Shown one piece after another: positions 9,601 through 17,002 of a stretch of 54,980 nt of DNA; positions within the stretch are counted from its first letter, which is position 1; the number at the start of each line of letters is the position of its first letter. The stretch is taken from contig JAKSOF010000014.1 in assembly GCA_024405735.1 (NCBI GenBank), forward strand, positions 1 to 54,980. The letters run 5' to 3'. The position numbers were made by a program, and so were the translations under genes. The notes under the pieces were generated by a model. It was not told the DNA's origin. It saw only the letters and a program-made list of their open reading frames with translations, and searched no databases. The DNA is from Victivallaceae bacterium (GTDB lineage Bacteria > Verrucomicrobiota > Lentisphaeria > Victivallales > Victivallaceae).

Positions 9601-9846
9601 CCGACGATCAACGAAGTGCTTTCTTTCGGAATGCCTTTCATCCGCGAAACGCCTTTCGGCACGACATGGATCGCCGACAAGGGCGGCGCGTTTTTCTGCT
9701 GGAACGGCGTTAAAAATCTCCAGGCTACCCTCCCCGATGGCTTCGTCGCCGACAGCGTTTTCTGCAACGGCAAAACAACGAAACTTGACGGAAAACTCCC
9801 GACCTCGGTCGAGCCGGAAAGCATCATCGTCCTCAAAAAGAAATGA
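6643..9846 (+). CDS. Large secreted multidomain putative glycoside hydrolase
   Basis: A 1067-residue protein with a signal peptide (residues 1-23, cleavage near SLGAA). Residues about 24-155 begin EIVIEAEDF and form a CBM6/CBM35-like beta-sandwich. Residues about 180-420 resemble a class I glutamine-amidotransferase-like fold of the kind found in beta-galactosidase trimerisation domains (PDMLLLAGG, then KKYVSEGGNVIF). A middle beta-rich region (about 470-700) precedes a TIM-barrel-like segment (about 730-990) with HGFKLYALNFCP, EHPEWYLKD and KTVWYDMAG, reminiscent of GH36/GH31-type alpha-galactosidase clans. No catalytic pair is certain; the Asp of VWYDMAG is the best nucleophile candidate. 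The start follows AAGGAGA. It is monocistronic, ending in a strong terminator. Confidence 0.8.
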   Translation: MNLCKKLQFAALLVSGLFSLGAAEIVIEAEDFKEPGTWQSINYANATAMMGGKIKGIAKTTFNATPGDYYVFVRAMTHGGGFRYADISINGLKVGKAGDEKLAEGEKGGWRWVPLKRKIHLNAENNTIRMRANSDYTRIDRILFSTDENFDCSKAPAPVANPNRQASARELEGIFGRPKPTGDGPDMLLLAGGRPWVGNADSRHYSQAGYRVMLLNSVYLDGLGGASIKQTPTDPVEPKALDGITPEFKQLSKYKIVAFEIMPMACQEKLFTPERIETLKKYVSEGGNVIFTVNVTEKLGDLLPVEKVPSEESMNEESMENLYAERPEGKPFSILPEKWLLHTYFRYCQAKKNARVLSYIVTADGTKISPYLVEMNYGKGKVMFWNAQYERLQQGMALFNWAYTPVLQGAIAETLYPSEKVNAQNIYYESLKKQDNAPKPVILDTAKVDLTVPEFGVAPTKTTVTVDGNTATFSNGAKVVVADNRKSISLTFPGATKPYIREFSLPTIAYPAQADKVDSLETAEAVGTKKKVRASKAKWQIDSVTGGDQLTIKVSADDGSAYTWTIITGKANVDGRKFIGFGQQVTLDTMPDHLLADICFVQKVDVGNKNFRRFACYEPPRGYKDYDMTGKVDSFTRNLGFFSAAQPFSWLEGSDAVFSEFVDTPQSTVLSYTVKKGDDFATGRVNFGFGRVKAPQKTPLFWQMVTDAKYNTSNDWIAMYQFQRKHLRQVANFPEIPAQPNAQNRDTCTNDQQLACMDYAAAHGFKLYALNFCPSPMELFEKPHRRFNDCKVRGLAGYPWFPCCHSPDVTRTVKEHPEWYLKDESGKLTQYFGHFYEGDMNNEEFMKWHKSLIDFMMEQGMKTVWYDMAGAASGGVNFATPESPIGLVPQLKLFRYYYEKGGWVVTEGMNPCVIDGYIFRQDVYNNPVGNEFAMIGAQCNGGGFNSPYFRMAMYDIFWPMNMDGVTFNFETGFGINDLTRHAVSFVPTINEVLSFGMPFIRETPFGTTWIADKGGAFFCWNGVKNLQATLPDGFVADSVFCNGKTTKLDGKLPTSVEPESIIVLKKK

Positions 9847-9860
9847 TCGCATTTCCTTCA

Positions 9861-9896
9861 AGGGACTGTTGCAAATTTGCAACAGTCCCTTTTTTT
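9861..9896 (+). terminator. Terminator of the 1067-residue protein gene
   Basis: A perfect palindrome, AGGGACTGTTGCAAA with its complement (9861-9890), followed by a run of T to 9896. Its GACTGTTGC arm is shared with the terminator at 41507-41544. Confidence 0.9.
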
Positions 9897-9904
9897 CGCT
9901 CTCT

Positions 9905-9960
9905 GACGCGATGGGCGACACGCTCCATGCCAATGTTTGTCTCGCGGACGTCGCCGCGTC
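9905..9960 (+). repeat. Fragment of the mosaic intergenic repeat
   Basis: Bases 9910-9953 align with 41650-41693 (shared GATG-GCGACA, then GCCAATGTTTG, then ACGTCG). They also align with the reverse complements of 22053-22081 and 36559-36590. It lies between the terminator and the MFS gene promoter; the rest of 9897-9989 shows nothing else. Confidence 0.6.
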
Positions 9961-9989
9961 CATCTTCGTCCTGCGCCCCCGGTCGGGTA

Positions 9990-10017
9990 TTGCTTTTCCG
10001 CGATTTGATGCTATCTT
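9990..10017 (+). promoter_or_regulatory. Promoter of the MFS transporter operon
   Basis: TTGCTT (9990-9995), a 16-bp spacer and TATCTT (10012-10017), about 25 bp before the ATG. Confidence 0.55.
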
Positions 10018-10041
10018 ATGTAAAATCCAATAGGAGTTTTT

Positions 10042-11292
10042 ATGAAAATCAATCCGAAGCTTGCGCCATGGCTCGTTCTCGCGGGCGCAACGCTTTTTTA
10101 TTTCTGCTCCAATTTACAGAAAGTTCTGGTGCCGGGAGCGACATTCAATGAATTGCAGTCGATCTTTCAACTGGATGCGGCATCGGTCACCCGTTTCGGA
10201 GCGGCGTTTTTTTACACTTATGCCCTGTTGCAGTTGGTCGCGGGACCGCTGGCGGATCGTTTTTCCGGCGCAAAAGTGATTGCCGTTTCCGGAAGTCTTT
10301 TGGTGGCGGGCTCTCTCGGTTCGGCGTTGACGGTTTCGCCCTTTGTGCTTATAATATGCCGCATCCTCACCGCCGCCGGAGCGGCGATGATCTACTTGAG
10401 TCTGATCCAGCACGCCGGAAGTTTTCTCGGTGAAAAATTTCCGCTCGTCCTCGGCGTGATTTTCATCGTCGGCTACTTCGGTCTGGTTGCGGGGACGACG
10501 CCTTTCATCGCGGGAGTTCACCATTTCGGCTACGTCAGAATGATGTTTTCGGCGGGGATCTTCATCCTCCTTATCTACCTCCTTTACCTCATGATTTTCG
10601 CCGTCGTCCCGAAGCCTTGCATGACCAAAAAAGGAAGTTTTTCGCTTCGGGAATGGGGACACGCCTTTTCGCTACGCAATTTCCCCGTCTTTTTTCTTAC
10701 CAGCATCCCCTTTGCCCTCACCTACACCTTTATGGCGATCATCGGCAAAAAATTTCTGGAGGACTACGCCGGATTCACTCCGGTCGGAGCGGGAAACATC
10801 CTTTTTGCGATGACCGTGATCTCGGCGGTCAACGGTTTCGCCGCCGCGTGGGTTTCCCGTCTGCTGAAAGACCGGAAACTCCCGATCCTCTGGTATTCCG
10901 CCGGAGGAACTTTTGTGGTGCAATTGCTTTTTGTACTGTTGCTGGGCATCCGTTGCCGTTCGGTGTGGATATTCACCTTGCTCTGCTGTCTTGCCGCCTC
11001 AATGGCGAATATCGCGCCCGTTTTCGTCGCTTTCCTGCGTGAACGCAACGAAAAAAAGTGTCTGGCGACGGTCGTCGGCGTCAGCAATGCCGTTTCCTAT
11101 TTTTTCACGGCGGCGACGGGAACGGTCTGCGGTAAAGTGCTTGACATTTTTCCGCCGATCGACTCCTGCGGCATCAAAATTTACAGCCGCAATGCCTATT
11201 TATCGATGTTTGCCGTCTTTGCCGCATTTGCGGCAGTCGCCGTAATTTTTATCATCGTCCTCACCATTCAATGCCGACGGGAGAAAAAATGA
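10042..11292 (+). CDS. Major facilitator superfamily transporter
   Basis: A 416-residue inner-membrane protein with about twelve hydrophobic segments and a short basic C-terminus (CRREKK). The loop between helices 2 and 3 reads GPLADRFSGAKV, matching MFS motif A (GxLaDrxGrkxxl). The substrate cannot be read from the sequence; the linked secreted protein and nearby glycosidases suggest a sugar or sugar acid, which is inference. The start is supported by TAGGAG seven bases upstream. Its TGA overlaps the ATG of the next gene (ATGA), so the two are translationally coupled. Confidence 0.85.
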   Translation: MKINPKLAPWLVLAGATLFYFCSNLQKVLVPGATFNELQSIFQLDAASVTRFGAAFFYTYALLQLVAGPLADRFSGAKVIAVSGSLLVAGSLGSALTVSPFVLIICRILTAAGAAMIYLSLIQHAGSFLGEKFPLVLGVIFIVGYFGLVAGTTPFIAGVHHFGYVRMMFSAGIFILLIYLLYLMIFAVVPKPCMTKKGSFSLREWGHAFSLRNFPVFFLTSIPFALTYTFMAIIGKKFLEDYAGFTPVGAGNILFAMTVISAVNGFAAAWVSRLLKDRKLPILWYSAGGTFVVQLLFVLLLGIRCRSVWIFTLLCCLAASMANIAPVFVAFLRERNEKKCLATVVGVSNAVSYFFTAATGTVCGKVLDIFPPIDSCGIKIYSRNAYLSMFAVFAAFAAVAVIFIIVLTIQCRREKK

Positions 11293-11972
11293 AATTTTTC
11301 GCCTGTTTTTTCGCCTTACTGGGGATCACCGCCGTCGCCGGAGAAACGCTCTTCGAAACGGAATTTTCCCCCGGTTGGGACAAAACGAAATGGGAAATGG
11401 TACGCAGTTGGCGGTTCGATTCCGACGGCGTTTTTCTGCAAAACGGCGATTCCATCGAAAACCGTGTGCCCGAAGATGCGACACCGCGTGAAATGCGCAA
11501 TCAGCGAGCGGGCGAAACCTACGCCGCGATGCTTTTGAAAACGCCGTTTTCCGGCGGCGCCGACATCGGATGCACGATGGAATTCACCGACCGGATGGCG
11601 CCGGGCATCGTCATCGCCGCCGATCCGGTCGTCAACACCAAGGGGAAACTTGAATTCCGGGAGCATTACGAAGTCATCCTCTACGACGACGGTCTCAACG
11701 TCTGGCATCACCGTTTCGTCGGCGGCAGGCAAACGTGGACGCTCGCCGCACATCTGACGAAACATCTGCTTTTCAAGCCCGATACACGTTACCGTCTTGC
11801 CGTCAAGATCCAACCGCAGAAAAACGGCAAAGGCGCGGCGGTCACGGTCACTTGCAACGGAGAATGTTTCGGCTACACGGAGGAGAACTTTTTCTCCGGC
11901 AGTTACCGTATCGGCATCGTCGCCGGAGAAGGGATCAACCGCTTTTACGATTTCAAAGTCAACCGTCTCTGA
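11289..11972 (+). CDS. Secreted concanavalin-like/DUF1080-like protein
   Basis: A 227-residue protein whose first 18 residues (MKFFACFFALLGITAVAG) are a signal peptide. The mature part starts LFETEFSPGWDKTKWE and is beta-rich with many aromatic residues, ending SYRIGIVAGEGINRFYDF. This resembles the jelly-roll domains of the 3-keto-disaccharide hydrolase (DUF1080) and LamG group. No catalytic residues are recognised, and it may be a glycan-binding protein. The ATG overlaps the stop of the MFS gene, so the shorter start is preferred over an in-frame ATG 18 bases upstream inside the transporter gene. Confidence 0.72.
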   Translation: MKFFACFFALLGITAVAGETLFETEFSPGWDKTKWEMVRSWRFDSDGVFLQNGDSIENRVPEDATPREMRNQRAGETYAAMLLKTPFSGGADIGCTMEFTDRMAPGIVIAADPVVNTKGKLEFREHYEVILYDDGLNVWHHRFVGGRQTWTLAAHLTKHLLFKPDTRYRLAVKIQPQKNGKGAAVTVTCNGECFGYTEENFFSGSYRIGIVAGEGINRFYDFKVNRL

Positions 11973-11973
11973 T

Positions 11974-12002
11974 TTGCTTTTTTATATCAGACGAAATATA
12001 TT
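11974..12002 (+). promoter_or_regulatory. Promoter of the GT2 gene
   Basis: TTGCTT (11974-11979), a 17-bp spacer and TATATT (11997-12002), 30 bp before the ATG and directly after the previous stop codon. Confidence 0.7.
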
Positions 12003-12032
12003 AAGAAAAATCTTTTACAAGGAGTTTATCTG

Positions 12033-12839
12033 ATGCAACCGGAAGTCACCATCATCATCCCCAACTACAAAACGGCGGAATTGACCAAACTCTGCCTGCG
12101 TTCGCTTCGTCTGCACACCGATCTTGACCGGATCCGCATCATCGTTATCGACAACAATTCCGCCGACGAGTCACTCGAATATCTAAAAAAGATCCCCTAC
12201 ATCACATTGGTCGAGCGCGACACAGCGGGAGAAAACGCTTGTCTGATGCACAAACGCGCCCTCGACCTCGGGATCAAAATGACGACGACTCCGTACGTAT
12301 TGGTATTTCACACCGACACGATCGTTCTGGATGACAACTGGCTGGATTTTCTGCTCGATAAAATCAAGGACGATCCGCGCGCCGCCGCGACCGGCAGCGA
12401 CAAAATGGAAATCGTTCCCAAACTGAAACAGTTTTTCCAGAAAATCGAGACCTTTTTCCGCAGACTTCTCGGACGCAAGATCCGCCAGTATCCGCCTTTT
12501 CCCCGCACCCATTGCGCGCTCTACCGCACAGATGTTGTCCGGGAATGCGGCGGCTTTGAATCGACAGACACGGCGGGCTACCAGCTCTATCTGGAAATGA
12601 ATGCCCGCAATTACCGTACCGTGCTGATCGACGCGAGGGAAATGAGTCAACATATCTGCCACCTCAATCACGCGACACTGATCATCAACCCCGTACCGCA
12701 CGCACGACGCACCTCGACGCCGAAAGCGCGCCGCCGCCTGAAGCGGGATTGGAGCGCGTTGCACCCGGAAGCGATCCTTGCCGACGATTCGCTCGACAAA
12801 CTTCCGGCGGAAAAGGGAGAAAAAACAAAAAACGCTTGA
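12033..12839 (+). CDS. Family 2 glycosyltransferase
   Basis: A 268-residue GT-A fold enzyme that should transfer a sugar from a nucleotide-sugar donor. The N-terminus VTIIIPNYKTAELTKLCL is the typical GT2 opening. VIDNNSADES marks the nucleotide-binding loop, and VLVFHTDTIVLDDNW supplies the metal-binding DxD-like motif (HTDT). The C-terminal 60 residues are rich in Arg, Lys and His, which may help membrane association. The start is supported by AAGGAG. It is flanked by its own promoter and by the ferredoxin promoter, so it is monocistronic. The acceptor is unknown; a cell-surface glycan is likely. Confidence 0.87.
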   Translation: MQPEVTIIIPNYKTAELTKLCLRSLRLHTDLDRIRIIVIDNNSADESLEYLKKIPYITLVERDTAGENACLMHKRALDLGIKMTTTPYVLVFHTDTIVLDDNWLDFLLDKIKDDPRAAATGSDKMEIVPKLKQFFQKIETFFRRLLGRKIRQYPPFPRTHCALYRTDVVRECGGFESTDTAGYQLYLEMNARNYRTVLIDAREMSQHICHLNHATLIINPVPHARRTSTPKARRRLKRDWSALHPEAILADDSLDKLPAEKGEKTKNA

Positions 12840-12864
12840 TTTTTTCCGAAAGTTGATTATATTA
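12836..12864 (+). promoter_or_regulatory. Promoter of the small ferredoxin
   Basis: TTGATT (12836-12841, overlapping the stop codon of the GT2 gene), a 17-bp spacer and TATATT (12859-12864). Confidence 0.75.
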
Positions 12865-12916
12865 TTGATGAGACCCCGGTCACGGGGAAAAAAGAAACCT
12901 TCAAGGAGTATGAAAA

Positions 12917-13084
12917 ATGGCTGCTAAAGTTGATCCCGAAAAGTGCTGCGGTTGCGAAACCTGCGTGAATGCCTGCCCCGTCGGCACCATCGCGATGCAG
13001 GACGGCAAGGCGGTCGTCGGTGCGGATTGCGTCGAATGCGGCGCCTGCGTCGGCGAATGCCCCGCTCAGGCGATTTCGCTCTAA
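12917..13084 (+). CDS. Short 2[4Fe-4S] ferredoxin
   Basis: A 55-residue clostridial-type ferredoxin, a soluble low-potential electron carrier. Both CxxCxxCxxxCP motifs are intact: Cys10, 13, 16, 20 (GCETCVNACP) and Cys38, 41, 44, 48 (ECGACVGECP), each followed by proline. An extra Cys11 lies next to the first ligand. AAGGAG precedes the ATG by a few bases. It has its own promoter and terminator, which suggests an abundant, independently expressed protein serving several redox partners such as pyruvate:ferredoxin oxidoreductase or hydrogenase, and so an anaerobic lifestyle (inference). Confidence 0.95.
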   Translation: MAAKVDPEKCCGCETCVNACPVGTIAMQDGKAVVGADCVECGACVGECPAQAISL

Positions 13085-13100
13085 GCGAACGTCTTGACGG

Positions 13101-13131
13101 AAAAAGCCGGAGAAAATCTCCGGCTTTTTTT
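13101..13131 (+). terminator. Bidirectional terminator after the ferredoxin
   Basis: The stem AAAGCCGGAGA pairs with TCTCCGGCTTT around a short A-rich loop, with T on the plus side and A (T on the minus strand) on the other. It can end both the ferredoxin transcript and the convergent minus-strand operon. Confidence 0.92.
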
Positions 13132-13171
13132 GTATCTTCTTCCGGGGGTTTATCCCAAGGGGAAATGATTT

Positions 13172-14269
13172 CTATTTGTGGTCGATGCGGTCGGAGAGCG
13201 TCAACTGCAAAAAGGTGATGACACCGAGCATCAGGATCGACTGTCCGACGAGCACCGCCGCCGTGGCGAAATTTCCCCAGTAGACGGGCAAGATCCCGAT
13301 GCCGACGGTAAGAGCGAGCAAATGCACCAACACCACCGCCTGAAACCGGCTCAATCCCATTCTGACGAAACGGTGGGAAATGTGATTGAGATCCCCGATC
13401 CAGAAAGGGCGATGATGCCATGTGCGGATCGCGACGACCATCGCCGTATCAAAGAGCGGCAAGGCAAGGATGAAAAGCGGCATCAGTTGCGGCAGACGCG
13501 AAAGCGAATATCCGCTGTGAAAAAAAGTCGTTTTGGCGGCGATGACGGCGACGAGATACCCGAGGAAATGACTTCCTGAATCGCCCATAAAGATCGTCGC
13601 GGGAGATGTATTGTAAAACCAGAAGCCGCAGACGGTGCCGCAACTCAACGCGCTCAAGGCGGAAATGAAAAACTGTCCGTTAAGCAGCGCGATCACGCAA
13701 AACAGCGCAAAAGCGATCGCCAAAGTCCCGGCGGCAAGCCCGTCCATATTGTCGAAAAAGTTGATCGAATTCATCATCAGCATCAGCCAGAAAACGGTGA
13801 TCGCCGCTTCGGCGAAATCACAGGAAATAAAGCAATTGAAACGCACACCGCCCGCGACCACGGCGATCAGCGCGGCGGCGAACTGCCATAAAAACTTCCA
13901 CTTCGCCGACATCGGCTTGAAATCGTCGTAAAAACCGAAAAGCAATGCGAGCAACGCCCCTGAAAAAATGGCGGCAAGCGGTTTCACCGTCCGGCTCAAG
14001 CCGGAAACGATCGACTCCTGCAAATCACCGGATATTCCGGGGATCCAGTTGTGCGTCACCGCGATGATGCCGCAAAATATCCCCGCCGTCCACGCGAGAA
14101 AAACGGCGAAGCCGCCGAGCAGAGCGACCGGTTGACGGTGGCGTTTATGATTGTCGGCGGGACGGTCGAGAATATCAAGTTTCCACGCCAGAGCGCGCAC
14201 GCAGGGCGTCAACAGCAAAGCGGCGGCAAGTCCGCCGAAAAAGGCGAAAAGCGCGATCTTGCTCAACAT
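13172..14269 (-). CDS. WecA/MraY-family undecaprenyl-phosphate sugar-1-P transferase
   Basis: A 365-residue polytopic membrane protein (about ten helices) of the polyprenyl-phosphate N-acetylhexosamine-1-phosphate transferase family. It starts lipid-linked glycan synthesis by moving a sugar phosphate to undecaprenyl phosphate. Family motifs are visible: GFYDDFKP (the Asp-Asp site), NFFDNMDGLAAG, FMGDSGSHFLG, and a cytoplasmic loop HISHRFVRMG matching the substrate-recognition histidine region. The HxxHxxVRxG form and absence of MraY-specific sequence favour WecA-type over MraY. The ATG overlaps the stop of the upstream methyltransferase gene (ATGTTGA). Confidence 0.88.
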   Translation of the reverse strand: MLSKIALFAFFGGLAAALLLTPCVRALAWKLDILDRPADNHKRHRQPVALLGGFAVFLAWTAGIFCGIIAVTHNWIPGISGDLQESIVSGLSRTVKPLAAIFSGALLALLFGFYDDFKPMSAKWKFLWQFAAALIAVVAGGVRFNCFISCDFAEAAITVFWLMLMMNSINFFDNMDGLAAGTLAIAFALFCVIALLNGQFFISALSALSCGTVCGFWFYNTSPATIFMGDSGSHFLGYLVAVIAAKTTFFHSGYSLSRLPQLMPLFILALPLFDTAMVVAIRTWHHRPFWIGDLNHISHRFVRMGLSRFQAVVLVHLLALTVGIGILPVYWGNFATAAVLVGQSILMLGVITFLQLTLSDRIDHK

Positions 14270-15039
14270 CCGGTACCGCCTTTCCGGGTGCGGCGCACAT
14301 ATTCAAGCAATATCACGGTCGCCGCCTGCGCCGCGTTGAGCGACTCGTAATCCCCCGGCATCGGGATAATGACGCGGCGGCTTCCGGCAGGCGGAGCGGA
14401 CGCGCCGTTGGCTTCCCCTCCGATCACCAGTACCGTTTTGCGGAAAAGGTCGTCGCAGTCGAAGCAGACTTCCCCGTCGTGGGGATCGGCGACAAAAAGC
14501 GTGTTGAAACCGAAACTTTTCGCGCAGTCCGCAAGACTTTCCAATGTCGCAAAGCGGCGGAAACGCAGTGAAAACTGCGCTCCGAGCCCCGAACGGATCG
14601 CCTTGTCGCCCCACGGGTCGATCGACCCCTCGGTATACCAGACGTCCTTGCCGCCGATCGCGCGGAATGTCCGGGAGATCGTCCCGAAATTGCCGGGATC
14701 GGCAACGCCGTCGAGCGCGAAAATGAAATCCCCTTGCGGCGGCGTTTCGGCAAAATCCGGGATCCTGCCGACGGCGAGGATCCCCTGATGGTTGACCGTC
14801 GCGGAAAACTGGGAAAATTCCTCCTCCGAAACGAGGCGGAAATCCGGCGGTTCGACACCGCCGAGCGAGGCAAGACCGCGCCCGGTACCGACGGTGAATT
14901 CGATCAGGTCCGGGCGTTCGGCAAGCATCTCGCGTACCGCGCGAAGTCCCTCACAGCGACAGCAGTTGGAGCGCTTGCGTCCGCCCCGCGTCAGCAAAGC
15001 GCACAAAAGCGATTTTTCCCGTCGGCTGAGCGTCTGCAT
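14263..15039 (-). CDS. TrmH/SpoU-family RNA 2'-O-methyltransferase
   Basis: A 258-residue SPOUT methyltransferase that uses S-adenosylmethionine to methylate a ribose in rRNA or tRNA. The three SpoU motifs are present: DGVADPGNFGTISRT (motif 1), VIGGEANGA (motif 2) and IPMPGDYESLNAAQAATVIL (motif 3), which together build the trefoil-knot cofactor site. The first 100 residues form an RNA-binding substrate domain with a CCRCEG cluster near residue 26. The exact RNA target cannot be read from sequence. It lies between a TPR gene and the WecA-type gene in one transcription unit. Confidence 0.9.
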   Translation of the reverse strand: MQTLSRREKSLLCALLTRGGRKRSNCCRCEGLRAVREMLAERPDLIEFTVGTGRGLASLGGVEPPDFRLVSEEEFSQFSATVNHQGILAVGRIPDFAETPPQGDFIFALDGVADPGNFGTISRTFRAIGGKDVWYTEGSIDPWGDKAIRSGLGAQFSLRFRRFATLESLADCAKSFGFNTLFVADPHDGEVCFDCDDLFRKTVLVIGGEANGASAPPAGSRRVIIPMPGDYESLNAAQAATVILLEYVRRTRKGGTGC

Positions 15040-15048
15040 AAAAACGTC

Positions 15049-15735
15049 TTATTTTTGCGCCGCTTTTTTGAAGTCGCCGTTTTTGATCGAGAGCGAAAGG
15101 GCGTCCAATTGACCGTTCCAGTAAGCAAGCATCATACTGCCGCCGACCAGACGCTCTTTGGAGAGGATCGCCTCCGCGGCTTTGACGTCGCCGAAGTCAA
15201 GCAGCAAACGGCAGGCGGCGTGATCCGCCTCCGCGCGGCGGGCGGGGGAGATCCGGGCATCGTTTCCCAACGCGGCATATTCTTTTGCCGCCAGTTTGAG
15301 GTCGCCGGCAAGTTCGGTCGAGCCGATCTGCATCAGTCGCGCGTTTTCGGCAAGGTCGGGCGAAGCCGCCGGATCTTTGGCGATCATCTGAAACTGGGCG
15401 GCGGCGTTTTTATAATCCTTTTTCTGCAACAAAAGATTCGCCAGACGGAAACGCGCCGCGACTGCGGCATCACAGTCGGCATAGAGCGCGAGCGTTTGCT
15501 CCAACGCTTCGACGGTCGCCGCATTCCGCAACGCATCAACGGCGCTTTCATACTGATATTCGCGGTATTTCCAGAAGCCGAAAGTCGCCGTCCCGGCGAC
15601 AAGGACGATCACGGCGACCGCAACGACGCTTTTCCAATGCTCAACGAACCACATTTCCATGCGTTCCGTATCGCTGAAAAGCGCGGCGCCGATCTGGCGG
15701 TTCAACTCTTTTTTCTGCATTTCTTTTTTCGCCAT
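15049..15735 (-). CDS. Membrane-anchored TPR-like protein (YfgM-like)
   Basis: A 228-residue protein with a short basic cytoplasmic start (MAKKEMQKKELNRQ), one transmembrane helix at about residues 33-53 and a helical region of three or four TPR-like repeats (ALYADCDAAVAARFRLANLL; DYKNAAAQFQ; GDLKLAAKEY). This layout matches the YfgM/tetratricopeptide family of periplasmic chaperone partners of the Sec translocon; that assignment is by architecture only. AGGAG precedes the ATG. It is 18 bp downstream of the AICAR transformylase gene and probably cotranscribed with it. Confidence 0.7.
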   Translation of the reverse strand: MAKKEMQKKELNRQIGAALFSDTERMEMWFVEHWKSVVAVAVIVLVAGTATFGFWKYREYQYESAVDALRNAATVEALEQTLALYADCDAAVAARFRLANLLLQKKDYKNAAAQFQMIAKDPAASPDLAENARLMQIGSTELAGDLKLAAKEYAALGNDARISPARRAEADHAACRLLLDFGDVKAAEAILSKERLVGGSMMLAYWNGQLDALSLSIKNGDFKKAAQK

Positions 15736-15753
15736 AGGGGAAATCTCCTTCGT

Positions 15754-16872
15754 TTAGTGGTGCGAAAAGATCCGTTCGGGGGCATAATAAAGCGCGACGC
15801 CGAGTTCGTTGGCGCGCTTGATGACGTCCGCGTCGCGGAGCGAACCCGCCGGGGCGATGATCGTTTTGATCCCCGCCGCCGCCGCCGTTTCGACGCCGTC
15901 TTCAAAGGGGAAGAATCCGTCGCTCGACATCACGGCGTCGTCCAGAGTTCCCTCTCCGGTATATTTTTGTTTGAATTTGGCGATCGCCTGCTCGATCGCG
16001 CCGACGCGGTCCTGCTCGCCCGTGCCGACCGAGAGCGTCTGCCCATCCTTGACGATCACGACGCCGTTGGAGCGGACGCTCAAATTGACGTACCACGAAA
16101 AAAGGAGATCCTTGAGCCGCGCTTCGCTCGCCGTAAAGAGGGATTTCTGCTTGCCGCAACGGGCATTTTCCGCCTCGGCGCTTTTCAGATCGGCAATGCC
16201 GTGCAGCGACGTCGAGAGCGGCGCCGCGACGACGACGGTGCCGTCGGCAAGCACTTTGAACGTATTGTAATCATCGCTCACTTCCTCGGTGAAACGGGGG
16301 AGTTTTTTCAAATCTCCGCACTGCAGGATGCGCACGTGACGGTTGAGTTTGTACGTTTCCGCGTCGTTGAAAATTTCGGCGACGCCGGGGGCGAAACCGG
16401 GGGCGACGACGCATTCGACAAAAGTCGACATGATTTCCCGCGCCGTGTCGGCATCGACTTCGACGTTGAAAGCGATCACGCTGCCGAAAGCCGCGCGGGC
16501 ATCAGCGTCGCGCGCCTTGAGGTAGACGTCGCGCAACGCCTCGCCGGGCGTGGCGACCGCCGCGCCGGAGGGGTTGACATGCTTCATCACCGCGCAGGCG
16601 GGCTCATCGAAAAACTTGACGATGTTGAGCGCGCCGGAAATGTCTTCCAGATTGGTCTGCGAAAGACCGCTTTTGCCGTTTTTGATGATTTTCATACCGC
16701 CGATCACGCCGGTGCCATCCACCGGACGGTAGCACGCCGCCGGCTGATGCGGATTGGTGCCGTAGCGCAAATCGTCGATTTTGACATAACGGCGGCCGCA
16801 GATTTCGATTTCGTCCGAAAAACTGCCGACATTTTTTTCCAGATAGCTGGAACGGGACAACTCTTTTGCCAT
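15754..16872 (-). CDS. purH: Stand-alone AICAR transformylase
   Basis: A 372-residue enzyme matching the transformylase half of bifunctional PurH, which formylates AICAR with 10-formyl-THF in purine synthesis. Visible motifs include LRYGTNPHQPAA near the N-terminus, CAVMKHVNPSGAA, AFGSVIAFN, and near the end VMSSDGFFPFEDGVETAA with IIAPAGSLRD. The N-terminal IMP-cyclohydrolase domain is absent, so cyclisation must be done by another protein. The start at 16872 follows AAAGG and fits the promoter at 16919-16947; an upstream in-frame start at 16947 would lie inside the promoter. Confidence 0.93.
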   Translation of the reverse strand: MAKELSRSSYLEKNVGSFSDEIEICGRRYVKIDDLRYGTNPHQPAACYRPVDGTGVIGGMKIIKNGKSGLSQTNLEDISGALNIVKFFDEPACAVMKHVNPSGAAVATPGEALRDVYLKARDADARAAFGSVIAFNVEVDADTAREIMSTFVECVVAPGFAPGVAEIFNDAETYKLNRHVRILQCGDLKKLPRFTEEVSDDYNTFKVLADGTVVVAAPLSTSLHGIADLKSAEAENARCGKQKSLFTASEARLKDLLFSWYVNLSVRSNGVVIVKDGQTLSVGTGEQDRVGAIEQAIAKFKQKYTGEGTLDDAVMSSDGFFPFEDGVETAAAAGIKTIIAPAGSLRDADVIKRANELGVALYYAPERIFSHH

Positions 16873-16918
16873 AAAACTTGCCTTTCGCTGAAAATGTTGC
16901 GATAAAATCACAAAATAA

Positions 16919-16947
16919 AATATATCACGATTTGAACTTATCGGCAA
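16919..16947 (-). promoter_or_regulatory. Promoter of the AICAR transformylase operon
   Basis: Minus-strand TTGCCG (16942-16947), a 17-bp spacer and TATATT (16919-16924). It overlaps the divergent tmk promoter. Confidence 0.7.
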
Positions 16948-16960
16948 ATGGAACTATCTT
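16932..16960 (+). promoter_or_regulatory. Promoter of tmk-holB
   Basis: TTGAAC (16932-16937), a 17-bp spacer and TATCTT (16955-16960). The -35 region is shared with the divergent purine promoter, so the two may compete. Confidence 0.7.
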
Positions 16961-17002
16961 TAATAAGTGAATTTTTATGAATTTTTTTCGATTTTCCGGA
17001 TC

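Noticed and set aside
6640-9963. A 1107-residue open frame antisense to the large secreted protein
   Set aside because: It has no ribosome site, its sequence is Val/Arg/Asp-rich as typical for the complement of GC-rich codons, and the sense gene has a signal peptide, promoter and terminator.
11405-11430. GGTTCGATTCCG as a tRNA T-loop
   Set aside because: It is within the coding frame of the small secreted protein and no acceptor or anticodon stem surrounds it.
12870-12892. CCCCG-GTCA-CGGGG hairpin before the ferredoxin as a terminator
   Set aside because: It has a short 5-bp stem and no T-run on the plus strand, and it lies downstream of the ferredoxin promoter.
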